Shown: piece by piece, positions 25,801-33,111 of the stretch
How the letters are laid out: each line of letters opens with the position of its first letter
Position numbering within the stretch: position 1 is the stretch's first letter
Assembly (NCBI GenBank): GCA_934045905.1
Contig: OW203767.1
Span: 16,743,073-16,807,072, forward strand
DNA from: Leuctra nigra
Taxonomy: Eukaryota; Arthropoda; Insecta; Plecoptera; Leuctridae
Reading direction: 5' to 3'
DNA length: 64,000 nt
The notes under the pieces: generated by a model
What the model was told of the DNA's origin: nothing
Database searches by the model: none
Seen by the model: only the letters and a program-made list of their open reading frames with translations
Program-made: the position numbers and the translations under genes

Positions 25801-28800
25801 AATGTCAATAATTCGACCTGTTTACAAAAAAGGTGACCACCTCGAGTTCAATAATTACCGACCAATTGCTTTGCTCCCTACTATTGAGAAAATTATGGAG
25901 CGGTGTGTTGCAAAAATATTAACTGATTATTTATCAAAGTTTAAAATCATCAATTCACATCAGTTTGGTTTTCAAAAAGGTAGAAGCACCACTGATCTGC
26001 TTACTCTTTTCGCTGATTACATAAATTCTAAATTAAATGAGAATATGCACGTTCTGGCTCTTTTTATAGACTTTTCAAAGGCATTTGATACGTTAAACCA
26101 TACAAAATTGTTAACATCTCTTGAAAATGCTGGTATTCGGGGTCCCCTCTTATGTTGGTTTCACAATTATTTAACGGATAGGCAAATTATAGTTAAAGTT
26201 GGTGAAACTGTGAGTATAGCTGGGGTATGTAATTCTGGTGTACCTCAAGGGTCAATATTGGGTCCAATTCTTTATCTCTTATATGTGAATAACATGCCTA
26301 GTTATATTCAAAATTGTAAAATTTATATGTACGCAGATGACACTGTTCTAGTATCTGCTCATAAAAATTTAGAACAGGCTCAGATAATTCTTCAGTCTGA
26401 TTTCAATACATTGTTGATGTGGACTCATGATAATGATTTGTTAGTAAATAGTACAAAAACTAAGTTAATTCACATTTGTTCACCTTCAATTGCAAGTAGG
26501 TTAGACCCTGTAACATTATTGTGTCATAGTTTTAATTGTTTACATACATTAGATTTTGCTTTGTGTACTTGTACTGATCTGATTGAGGAGGTTGATACTT
26601 GTTTATATTTAGGTATAACAATTGATAAATACTTTTCCTGGAGACCTCATATAAATAGCTTAGCTTCCAAATTACGTTCTTGCTCGTTTCAATTGTTTCA
26701 TGTAAAATCTTTTTTACCTGTTAGAATTTTAAAATTAATATATTCTGCTTTAGTGGAATCTGTAATTTCTTACGGTTTACTTGCTTGGGGCAGCACATCC
26801 AATGTTCACCTTCAAGTCATTCGATCTATACAGGATAGAATGATCAAGAATTTGACCCCTGATGCCGTTAAGCTCAAATGTAACAATAACACTCTCTTAA
26901 TGTACGATCATCTTAACTTCCTTCCAATATCTGATTTGTATAAATATAAATTCATAATCAAATATTTTTATTCGAACGAACTTAAAATTATCTACAATCA
27001 TTCCAGGGCCACTAGATCAATGGTGAATCCAGTTTCTTTAATACTCCCCCGATTTACTAATAAGTATGGAAAGCGATGTTTAAATTACTCTGTCCCTTTT
27101 ATTTTCAATCAGTTGCCTCAAGAAATTAAGTCTTTAGATAATTATAGTAGTATTAAGAAAGAAGTGAAATCTTGGTTGTATGAATACTCTGATGATGTAT
27201 AAAATATTATTTTTTTCTTCTTTGTTAATCAGTTTATTATGTATTTTTCTCTCTTTTCTTGTATATTGTTTAAACATTTTTGTATCCACTAATTTTCTTT
27301 AAATTAATCCACAGAAAAGCCGTTTTGGCTTTGTGGAAAACGGAATGTATGTATTTTTGTGTGTTTACAATAATAAATAAATAAAAAAAAAAATAAAAAA
27401 AACACTGAAGGTTTTTGCACACATTTCAAACAGAGGTCAATGAAGATTAAATCATGATCTCAGACACAAGAAGTAGATTACAGCATAAAAAATCCTGACT
27501 TTACAAGAATTAAGTCTGGCTAATGTTGTGGCAAGATCAAGACTATAGATAGACTGTATCTCCGGGCAAGAACATTACGCTTAAAACATAATCAAGGTGG
27601 GGATTGCAATATCTTAGCAACTGTGAATAGTACATGTATTGACATGGGAAAGATATAATCCTATTAAAGCTGATTGATTTAAGTAACAAATTCTGTAGGT
27701 ATTATAGTATCAAATTATTGTATTAAATGTCAGACAAAATGTTTAGGATGTGTGTGTAGGATTTGTATTAATTAGAAGCTTGTAAAACTAATCAATAATT
27801 TTCTTAAAATGATAAAATAATGTGTAAACTATAACTAGTGCTGGGATTTTTCATGCAAATTTTTTGTGTGAAAATTTTCATTGTTTTGTATCCTGAGGAA
27901 GGTAAATTTTTTTTAATTTTTTTTTTTAATTTTCTGGTAGGTGCACCGACATTTTTAAATGTATTTCTATCTTGCATAATAATGTAACACACCTCCATTA
28001 ATAATTTACAAAATAAAACAATTGAAAATATGTTTTCAATCTGTAGCTAAATGAGTATTTTTATGAAAATTTTCAAGTCCCAACACTAACTATAACGCTG
28101 TGCAACCGAATACATGATATTGTCCTACCTTGATCCCGGCATCATGGGACTGTGCACGGGGGAAGCGTTGGAGCCATGAGTCTGGTTGAAGTCCCCGGTG
28201 GAGCTCCATCGCTTGGCGGTGTGAAGGTTGGTGTTGGTGTTGCGCGGCGGAGGTTGCGGCGTCGCGGTGACGGACGGGTGGGTGGGCGAGGGCGACGTCG
28301 GGACGGGGGAGACTGACTGTGAACTCGGGGGATCGGAGTGGAGGGAACCGGTGCTCGTGTGATGCCCGCGTTGTCTGGAACATAAGGAATGATGATGACA
28401 CTTGATTACACAATCACTAGCCACACAAAGCACATGTTCTTTCTATACATTTTCCCTTCAAAATTGCAGCATATAACCATTGCAGAAAATTATCATTTCT
28501 GGTATCTTCAAATATATCATCAATTCCTCTCTGTCCTACAATAAAAATGATTTGTGAATATTTCTGCAGTGGGGTGTGATGTTGTGTATGAACTCCATCC
28601 CCTCAGAACACATCCCTCAATAATCCTTGTTGCACATGCTCTGGCACATAATTAAATTGCTAGGTCTATGTCTGGTGCCAACACTGACAATTATGAACAT
28701 ATAATTTTTCTTGGCACAAAGTACAGATTAGAATAGCAAGCTCAGGATGAGGATGCCAACAATCAATACAGAACATGACAAAACAGATTTTGAGGATATT

Positions 28801-30290
28801 CTATGATTTTGACCACAAATGAACACATAAATCACCTCTGTGGCAGTGCTGTAGGCACATGTGACGCCGATCTTCGTATCGGATCTTTGTACTCCGCCGG
28901 TGAGACCTGGTACCGCAGCCGTGCGGGATGTGAACCTCCGTTGACCGCGATCGGTCCGCTGGGCCGAGGATGAGCCTCCACCTGGTTCATCCTCCGCAGG
29001 ACATCGGCCAAGGTCGAGCGAAGACAGACCAGCTCGTCCCCTTGCTCCAGCACCCGCTTCTCCAAGTCGTTGACCCGCTCTCGCAGGCCTGCATTCTCAG
29101 TCTCCAGCATGGAGTCTACAATCATCATATAACGACGTGATGTAACAGCTGGCCAATGTCATCATCATATTGCTACACTTTATTTCATCAATATCAAGGA
29201 TAAAGTGAATTAACAAGTCTAGTTGTGCTGATTTTCCTAAAGCTGTAAAACTTGTAATTTACATATTTAAATCCTGACCTAGTGGCAAGGCTGCTAATAA
29301 ATAATAATTGATTCCCAATAGAATATCCATATTCCCTGGTTTATCAGGTGTGATGTAATATCAAATTATAAGTGCGGTGATGATGTGAGACTTTTGACAT
29401 TTTACTCTCTACTGGTGCATTGGAGGTGCGGACATTCACAAACGTAAGCTTACTCCAGGCAGTGTTGGCTTCGCCCGTGAGATCCATGGCAGGGAGTCGA
29501 ACTACGGACAATGAGTTCTTAGTACATCATCTACCGCTCTCGGCTCATCAAGTCTGTCTAACATTCAGCAGCTGACACTTGCTCTGCACGGACGACCGCC
29601 GCCATGATGCTTCCCAACCTTGGCCTAGCAAGTCACGACAACACGACCTACTACCCACCCTGACAACATCCGCCCACGTACAGCAGGTGCGCGGGGTGTC
29701 GTATTAAAACGCTATCTGTGTTCGAGTGATAAACAATATGTGTGCAGACTACTGCAGATGCAAGGCTACAGAGATAACGGATGTTGTTCCACCCACAATT
29801 CAAAACCGATGTTTCTCCGTCGGAGTGTGACATAATCGATAATGCGGGATTCGAACCCGGCATGGCAGGAAACGTCAGCTTGCGGGTTGTGAGGCGTGCT
29901 TCCCGTGCTCACTGCTCACAGCTCCGGCCACCGCCTAATCCAACGGACAGTGCAAGGCGTTAACGACGCACGGCATGTTTTCATACCGACGTGTACACTC
30001 GGCTGACATTTTACCGAGACCTTGAGTCAAACCCGGGCCTCTCCTTGCAATTACAAACTAAACAACACCTCCTCCCGCCGCCGGCTGCGACCGTCGCGGA
30101 CAATTAGTGACCTCGGGGATGAGTATGACGTGAGAGCAAATGTTCTGCACCCAAAACAACCCACACACATGGAGCATCAATGAGTTAACACACACCCACA
30201 AGCAGATGTAATCAAACGGTAATTAAATTATCACTTACCGACTTCTTCCAGAGGGTCGCTGTTCCTCATGATCGACTTGTGATTGTTCAT
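10868..30290 (-). CDS. EML: Echinoderm microtubule-associated protein-like (EML1-4 class), complete, 15 coding exons
   Basis: Coding exons: 30290-30239, 29115-28836, 28374-28129, 20143-20075, 18971-18763, 18316-18153, 18062-17961, 17680-17576, 17036-16796, 15825-15577, 14982-14816, 14105-13851, 12624-12537, 12350-12124 and 10993-10868. They sum to 2580 nt, exactly 860 codons with the stop, and every junction keeps phase. Residues 18-65 form the trimerisation coiled coil (EQGDELVCLRSTLADVLRR); residues 66-220 are a Ser/Pro/basic linker; the HELP segment follows (LRGRPVVL, DWVYGYRGKDCRNNLYLLPTG); the rest is WD40 repeats with family signatures TCGKSHIAFW, GHTDELWALG, GHSSFITHLDWS, SNSGDYELL and LISTGGRDTSI. 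EML1-4 proteins bind and stabilise microtubules through coiled coil and tandem atypical propellers; length fits (EML1 about 815, EML4 about 980). The long intron at 20144-28128 holds a LINE with a hAT inside. Confidence 0.93.
11757..11982. mobile_element. Tc1/mariner-type MITE in EML last intron
   Basis: Inverted ends CAGTACGTTCTACAAGG and CCTTGTAGAACGTACTG are perfect over 17 bp and the element is flanked by TA on both sides (11755-11756 and 11983-11984). No coding frame. The TA duplication and TIR style point to Tc1/mariner. Confidence 0.85.
13159..13699. mobile_element. Mariner-like MITE in EML intron, itself interrupted
   Basis: Inverted ends AAGTTCATTCACGATTAGAA (left) and TTCTAATCGTGAACGAACTC (right), with matching continuation AGCAAG/CTTGCT, are flanked by TA (13157-13158 and 13700-13701). 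Another element sits inside at 13301-13535. No open frame of note. The EML exons on either side are intact. Confidence 0.72.
13301..13535. mobile_element. piggyBac-like MITE nested in the 13159-13699 element
   Basis: It begins CCCTTTAACTAG, ends CCCGTTAAAGGG, and is flanked by TTAA on both sides (13297-13300, 13536-13539), the piggyBac target site. It is AT-rich and too short to code for a transposase. Confidence 0.65.
18763..18971 (-). CDS. EML: EML exon 5: HELP motif
   Basis: It encodes GEDGTLRIYLRGRPVVLHAP and DWVYGYRGKDCRNNLYLLPTG, the core of the hydrophobic EML protein (HELP) motif that packs into the first propeller. This is the most diagnostic segment for calling the gene EML rather than a generic WD40 protein. 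Confidence 0.93.
18972..20074. other. EML intron 5' of the HELP exon, nothing further recognised
   Basis: The intron shows no transposon ends or exon-like segments I can support. A plus-strand frame at 19402-19629 looks like chance. Confidence 0.3.
20075..20143 (-). CDS. EML: EML 69-nt exon, likely optional (cassette)
   Basis: Acceptor TTCTAG and donor GG-GTATGT bound 69 nt encoding 23 codons including LATKSLFNLYMKP and a short glutamine run. Incoming and outgoing phases are both 2, so skipping it also keeps the frame and joins 28129 directly to 18971. I recall no exact vertebrate counterpart for this peptide, so its coding status rests on phase, splice sites and open frame. The next intron on its 5' side contains the LINE/hAT insertion. 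Confidence 0.6.
20618..21514 (+). CDS. LINE ORF1 protein: PHD-type zinc finger, coiled coil and RNA-binding region
   Basis: The start chosen is the ATG of MSCLNSKCKLDL (298 aa); an open frame runs upstream to 20474 but looks like 5' UTR. Residues 3 to about 50 hold a Cys4-His-Cys3 finger (CLNSKC, CSGCSLNCHFDC, WRCPKC). A coiled coil follows (DLQQRCDEKDERIEFL), then a basic domain (QYGRRNNIEIDNV, AHRLPSRN, IYINENLAP) of the kind seen in insect LINE ORF1 proteins and related to the baculovirus FP-protein fold. Such proteins coat the element RNA and act as chaperones. The frame is uninterrupted; ORF2 starts 17 nt after the stop. Confidence 0.85.
   Translation: MSCLNSKCKLDLSADADFIQCSGCSLNCHFDCAKLKTQENRKLWRCPKCIKGKVKTPKDDTPFVFPDFTAAIADLKRELLESFRVVSEDLRCFKDDIAKKVIAIEAGVADLQQRCDEKDERIEFLVQQVNDLDQYGRRNNIEIDNVSEVVGENIEAIVIKVAAKLSVDLSASDIEAAHRLPSRNSVRPPRIIVRFVNRKKRDEIINKKKVAATIKSQDIVQVGQSRIYINENLAPFFRELLWSVKTRAKETGYKFVWWSHGKVLVRKDENSRKVFRITSYQDIDLLVSDRQAESDLAG
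21531..22643 (+). pseudogene. LINE ORF2, N-terminal endonuclease part, truncated by a hAT insertion
   Basis: An apurinic-type endonuclease/exonuclease/phosphatase domain is visible: HVNIRSI, the metal-ligand-containing TEI, GDMNLNLF and the terminal SDHYI. This enzyme nicks target DNA to prime reverse transcription. The frame is open to the hAT junction at 22640 and stops three bases inside the hAT element. The continuation lies at 25346-27202 in the same frame once the insertion is discounted. Confidence 0.85.
22641..25337 (+). mobile_element. hAT DNA transposon, 2.7 kb, with transposase; inserted in the LINE
   Basis: Ends TAGGGTTGAGATT and AATCCCAACCCTA are imperfect inverted repeats. The target duplication CTATTCGT is perfect (22633-22640, 25338-25345). 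Both subterminal regions (about 22650-22760 and 25230-25320) are packed with GACATCGA/TCGATGTC words in either orientation, the arrangement expected of transposase-binding sites. One long transposase frame occupies the centre. Confidence 0.94.
22997..24829 (+). CDS. hAT transposase with BED zinc finger; the frame lacks an ATG start
   Basis: About 610 codons, no stop or frameshift. Residues 15-61 are a BED finger (WKVFGF, CKLC, HINKC). Catalytic-core landmarks are the TVDFWSS aspartate (about residue 168), the VTDNAPNM aspartate (about 234) and RCTAHTIQLAV. The C-terminal hATC dimerisation region reads NPLLWWRRNEERFPVLSKIA and SVPCERLFSVAG. The family resembles ZBED-type transposases, which cut and paste DNA in the nucleus. 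The apparent first codon is TTG at 22997 with an in-frame stop about 20 bases upstream; the first in-frame ATG is at residue 53 inside the zinc finger. Either a start codon has mutated or a non-AUG start is used. Confidence 0.88.
   Translation: MPRKNLVTPTGRRSDIWKVFGFEVDSSGVYINQKVVVCKLCFESVGYSGNTSNMSQHINKCTGQREQTRGTPSLLTFLTTTSKRKMDGNSPKAKQITAALVEFIATDLRPISIVEGQGFLKLLSVLAPDYSVPCRKKITQDIESLAAKKREELKEELKKAQSVCLTVDFWSSVAVESYLGVTCHFVDADWTLQTRAIEAKKTSEKHTANNVADMLKSVEERWDISNKVVGYVTDNAPNMVKAVDIMNAGHIRCTAHTIQLAVTNALKLQSVSDLLQKGRSIVGHFKRSPHELELLREAQAARNMPVVKLIQDVATRWNSAFDMLRSVSVNREAINEVVLKNDSTNHMIIVAHENDKMKALSNILEIFAEATPTLGGEKYATGSIAYPIVRDLMKSVVIGVSDNRLTREVKTVLAGDLRKRKMKMGHITAMASLMDPRFKKLSFFDAEESDDLWAKLREEFDAIRGESDDGIAQVVAEDAEDPDDPQAAQPPKKKRLLQLDDEDNDEANSTAETEECELIRYKNLLASDLLSEEKENPLLWWRRNEERFPVLSKIARKYLGVVATSVPCERLFSVAGLVVTKNRSRLTGQHVDYLIFLSGYFKKTCRASEK
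25346..27202 (+). pseudogene. LINE ORF2, reverse transcriptase part, separated by the hAT insertion
   Basis: Codons continue from the target duplication at 25338-25345. Reverse-transcriptase blocks include NSNKQPGFDRI, NNYRPIALLP, QFGFQKGRST, FIDFSKAFDTLNH, SGVPQGSILGP and the catalytic YADD box (26330-26341), followed by the thumb region. The frame is open to the stop at 27202 with no other lesion seen. The first internal ATG is at 25520, but this is a fragment, not an independent gene. A bare copy of ORF2 would be about 990 codons. Confidence 0.88.
27406..28128. other. EML intron remainder right of the LINE tail
   Basis: AT-rich intronic sequence between the LINE tail and the exon ending at 28129. 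Nothing coding or element-like was recognised. Confidence 0.3.
28836..29115 (-). CDS. EML: EML coding exon 2: trimerisation coiled coil
   Basis: This exon joins in phase to the first coding exon (30290-30239, beginning MNNHKSIMRNSDPLEEV). It carries the heptad-rich LRERVNDLEKRVLEQGDEL and LADVLRRM segment matching the EML trimerisation domain, then a Pro/Ser/basic linker. The exon ends with a split arginine codon (AG then A), matching the next exon at 28374. Confidence 0.88.
29480..30060 (-). repeat. Cluster of tRNA-like (SINE-type) modules in an EML intron
   Basis: On the minus strand three pol III B-box-like sequences occur within 600 bp: AGTTCGACTCC near 29490, GGGTTCGAATCCCGC near 29845-29860, and GGGTTTGACTC near 30025. 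None folds convincingly into a complete tRNA with a proper acceptor stem, so SINE heads are the likely source. The intron runs from 29116 to 30238. Confidence 0.4.
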
Positions 30291-30329
30291 GGCGCCTCAA
30301 TCAAGCGGCTGTCAATGTGGCGCCACGAC
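30291..30329 (-). promoter_or_regulatory. EML: EML 5' UTR next to the start codon, with an upstream acceptor
   Basis: A minus-strand acceptor (CTGTTTCAG then GTCGTGG) at 30330-30331 shows that the start-codon exon begins at 30329 and that at least one non-coding exon lies further right. A strong donor on the minus strand at 35737 (GCCG then GTAAGCATT) is one candidate partner, which would put the EML promoter close to GLRX5. Confidence 0.45.
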
Positions 30330-31353
30330 CTGAAACAGAATGAAAATCATGTCATCTTTGTTCACCCCTGGGCGGGTCTGTTCCTGGACTACCGTGAGAA
30401 CAACTCTATCAAATATTTCGGGAGGAGTTTGGACTCTCATTCCGTAATTTCTTTGAATAGGTAACTCCGAGGGTAACTCTACCTATTCTACCTATTCACT
30501 CTACCTATTCAAGGGTTATCAAAGTTTAAATGACAAGTTTGACGCGTACGTCTCGTTGTAAAAGGTTTCGGATGGTTTCGGCCATTGCATTTTATCAGGT
30601 ATTGCTGATGGCAGGTATGGCAGGGTTACTATGATGCGAAAAATGCAAATTTCTGTTGACATTTCTTGACGGTAAAATCATTTCATGAAATATACTTTGT
30701 CAATGACAATAGTGTATGGTGAAAGGCAACTTTCATATATCGCTTGATACCATTTGTTCTCTAAGGAAACGCGGAGTAATGTGTAAATACGGAAATAATT
30801 ATCCCACTAAAGTTGCCCCCCCCCCCTTCCACCATCCAACGTGTAAACAATTGTCATTTCAATGCAACTATTCGTTCTCACACTTAGTCGGGAAGACGCA
30901 AATTGTCAACCTTGCTTTTAAATGTTCGACATTATCTGAGAACTTCAAGTCTATCAGTGACAATAAACTTTGTTTACTGTCAAAACCTTAAACGCCCTAC
31001 CTAAATATTACCCATTCATTAGCAATTTACAAATCGCTCTTCAAAAACCACAACGAACAGTTGATACCTTTCATTACATCATCTCTAGGTATACATGACG
31101 TGTCAATCAAGTGTCAAGTTTGGTAACATGATGATAGGTAGCATTTCAAATGTGTAGAAAAGCACATTCCTCTACAATCTTTAATTTCCTGTTCATGTCG
31201 TCATGGACGGCGATCGGATTTTTTGCTGGGGTGGGCAGCGAGTGGCGGGTAATTATTTAGGGTGGATGGACACGCAATTTTGTCTCAAAATCCATAATCT
31301 TGCCATAATCTTAACAAGACCTGGATTATCTTCTTATACAGAAGGGGTTCACT
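30330..31353. other. Spacer right of the EML start exon, nothing recognised
   Basis: Probably intronic to the EML 5' UTR. It contains no exon-like segment. A ten-base C run occurs near 30820. Confidence 0.3.
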
Positions 31354-33111
31354 CCCTGCTGAAAAATCTTAGCAAGATCTTGCTAAGATCTTGCCAAGAT
31401 CTTAGCAAGATATTGTAAACAAGATCTTGCAAGATCTTGCCAAGATCTTAGCAAGATCTTGCAAGAACTTAGCAAGATCTTGCAAGATCTTAGCAAGATC
31501 TTGCAAGAACTTAGCAAGATCTTGCAAGATCTTGGCAAGATCTTGGCAAGATCTTAGCAAGATCTTGTACATTTTGCTGCCAAAAAAACGTTAAAATTTC
31601 ATAAAAAAATAAAATTTTCTATATTTATGAATACTCATTTGCATTCGGGAAACCTCTTCTGAAGTATTGGACAAGGTTTGATTACACATTTCAATTATAA
31701 AATCCCGTGGAACCGCCGTGTTTTGAACCTGCGATCTCGTGGTCCGTAGTCGAGCGTCTTACCGAGTAGGCCACCGGTGCAGACAAGACTTAGCTGCGCT
31801 AATAGTGATCATATTGAGTTTTCATATTTAAGTGAACATATTTATATTATTTAGTGGATCATTATATTGTTATTAACATGATAAAATAGGAGAAACGATA
31901 AATATTAAGATTTATTTATAAAGTAAATTGATCTGTGATATTTCCCCATAAAATATATCAGCTCACGCTCTGTAGTATAATTACTATAGTTTATTTTACT
32001 AGGTGATGTGGTGCAAATTTTCTAAGTCAATGAAGTAAAAATTCTGTAGTTTATATACCTTACTACTACAAATACTGTAGTAAAAAGTCAATGTAAGATA
32101 CTTCAGAATTTACTAAACTACAATATAAATCGGCTATAGTAAACATACTGTAGATTACACTTTTCTTTACTACAGATGAGATACTATAGATTTTCAATGA
32201 AGTATATATACTACCTATAGAACTTACTATAGCAAACTTATTCTGTCTGTAGTCAAAGTACTCTAGCTACATACTTCGAATTACTACAGTGAAGTACGTT
32301 CCCTATAACTTTACTATAGAAAACTGCAGTATATATCGCAAGTAGTAAAAACACTATAGTACATACTTAGAATTATTATTATTATTTATTTATCAACAAT
32401 TACTACAGTAGGTCAAGTATATTTACTCCAGAGTAAAAAACAGTCTATTTCAGCGGTAGTAAAAATACTGTAGTTTATACTTTAGTTTACCACCGATACT
32501 GTAGAATTTACTTCAGTAATCTATGGTATTATGGAGTAAGTTTTTGCATGTACTTCAAGTACTATAGCACATACTATAGTTTACTACACGTTATTACATA
32601 ATACTTTGGAATACCTACTTCAAAATATACTATAGGTAATTTTCCTAAGGGCCTTAGCAAGATCTTGAAAAAATCTTGGCAAGATCTTGGCAAGATCTTG
32701 GCAAGATCTTGATTAGGTCTTGTCAAGATCTTGATAAAATCTTATTAAGATATTACCAAGATCTTACCAAGATCTTGGTAAGATCTTGGCAAGATCTTGA
32801 TTAGGTCTTGTCAAGATCTTGATAAGATCTTATCAAGATATTACCAAGATCTTGGTAAGATCTTGGCAAGATCTTGGTAAGATCTTAGCAAGATCTTGAT
32901 TAGGTCTTGTCAAGATCTTGATAAGATCTTATCAAGATATTACCAAGATCTTGGTAAGATCTTAGCAAGATCTTGTTTAATACAAGATCTTGCAAAAACC
33001 TTACCAAGATCTTGTCAAGATCTTGGTAAATCCAAGATCTTGATAAGATCTTAGCAAGATCTTGGCAAGATCTTGGTTAATACAAGATCTTAGCAAGAAT
33101 TTTCAGCAGGG
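31354..33111. mobile_element. Unusual 1.76-kb element with ends built from arrays of the palindrome CAAGATCTTG
   Basis: The outermost sequences CCCTGCTGAAAA (31354) and TTTTCAGCAGGG (to 33111) are inverted. Inside each is an array of the self-complementary decamer CAAGATCTTG, often at 11-bp spacing (CAAGATCTTGG or CAAGATCTTAG): about 31366-31568 on the left and 32654-33090 on the right. The middle (about 31970-32640) is rich in another palindromic motif, ACTATAGT/CTGTAG. A tRNA-like segment lies at 31711-31780. No open frame over about 70 codons. No clear target duplication was found, so the class is unknown. Confidence 0.7.
31711..31780 (-). repeat. tRNA-like SINE head inside the decamer-array element
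   Basis: The minus strand has an A-box-like TGGCCTACTCGG (31773-31762) and a B-box-like GGTTCAAAAC (31729-31720) at tRNA-like spacing, and overall resembles GGTGGCCTA...GGTTCAAAA of insect SINE heads. Mismatches make a working tRNA unlikely. Confidence 0.45.

Larger units (their letters stand above)
20470..27405 (+). mobile_element. LINE retrotransposon (CR1/Jockey group), full-length-like, split by a hAT element
   Basis: It lies in the EML intron on the opposite strand. ORF1 (20618-21514) and ORF2 (endonuclease 21531-22640, reverse transcriptase from 25346) are followed by an AT-rich 3' UTR with a stem-loop (ccacagaaaagcc...ggctttgtgg, about 27310-27340) and an A-rich tail ending near 27405. 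A hAT element at 22641-25337 interrupts ORF2. The 5' border is uncertain because no target duplication was found. Confidence 0.85.

Noticed and set aside
31711..31780. A functional tRNA gene
   Set aside because: A- and B-box-like words exist, but the B box has mismatches and no clean cloverleaf or acceptor stem could be drawn; a SINE head is more likely.
31360..33100. CRISPR-like repeat array
   Set aside because: The host is an animal, the repeats are 10-11 bp self-complementary words without unique spacers, and no cas gene is present.
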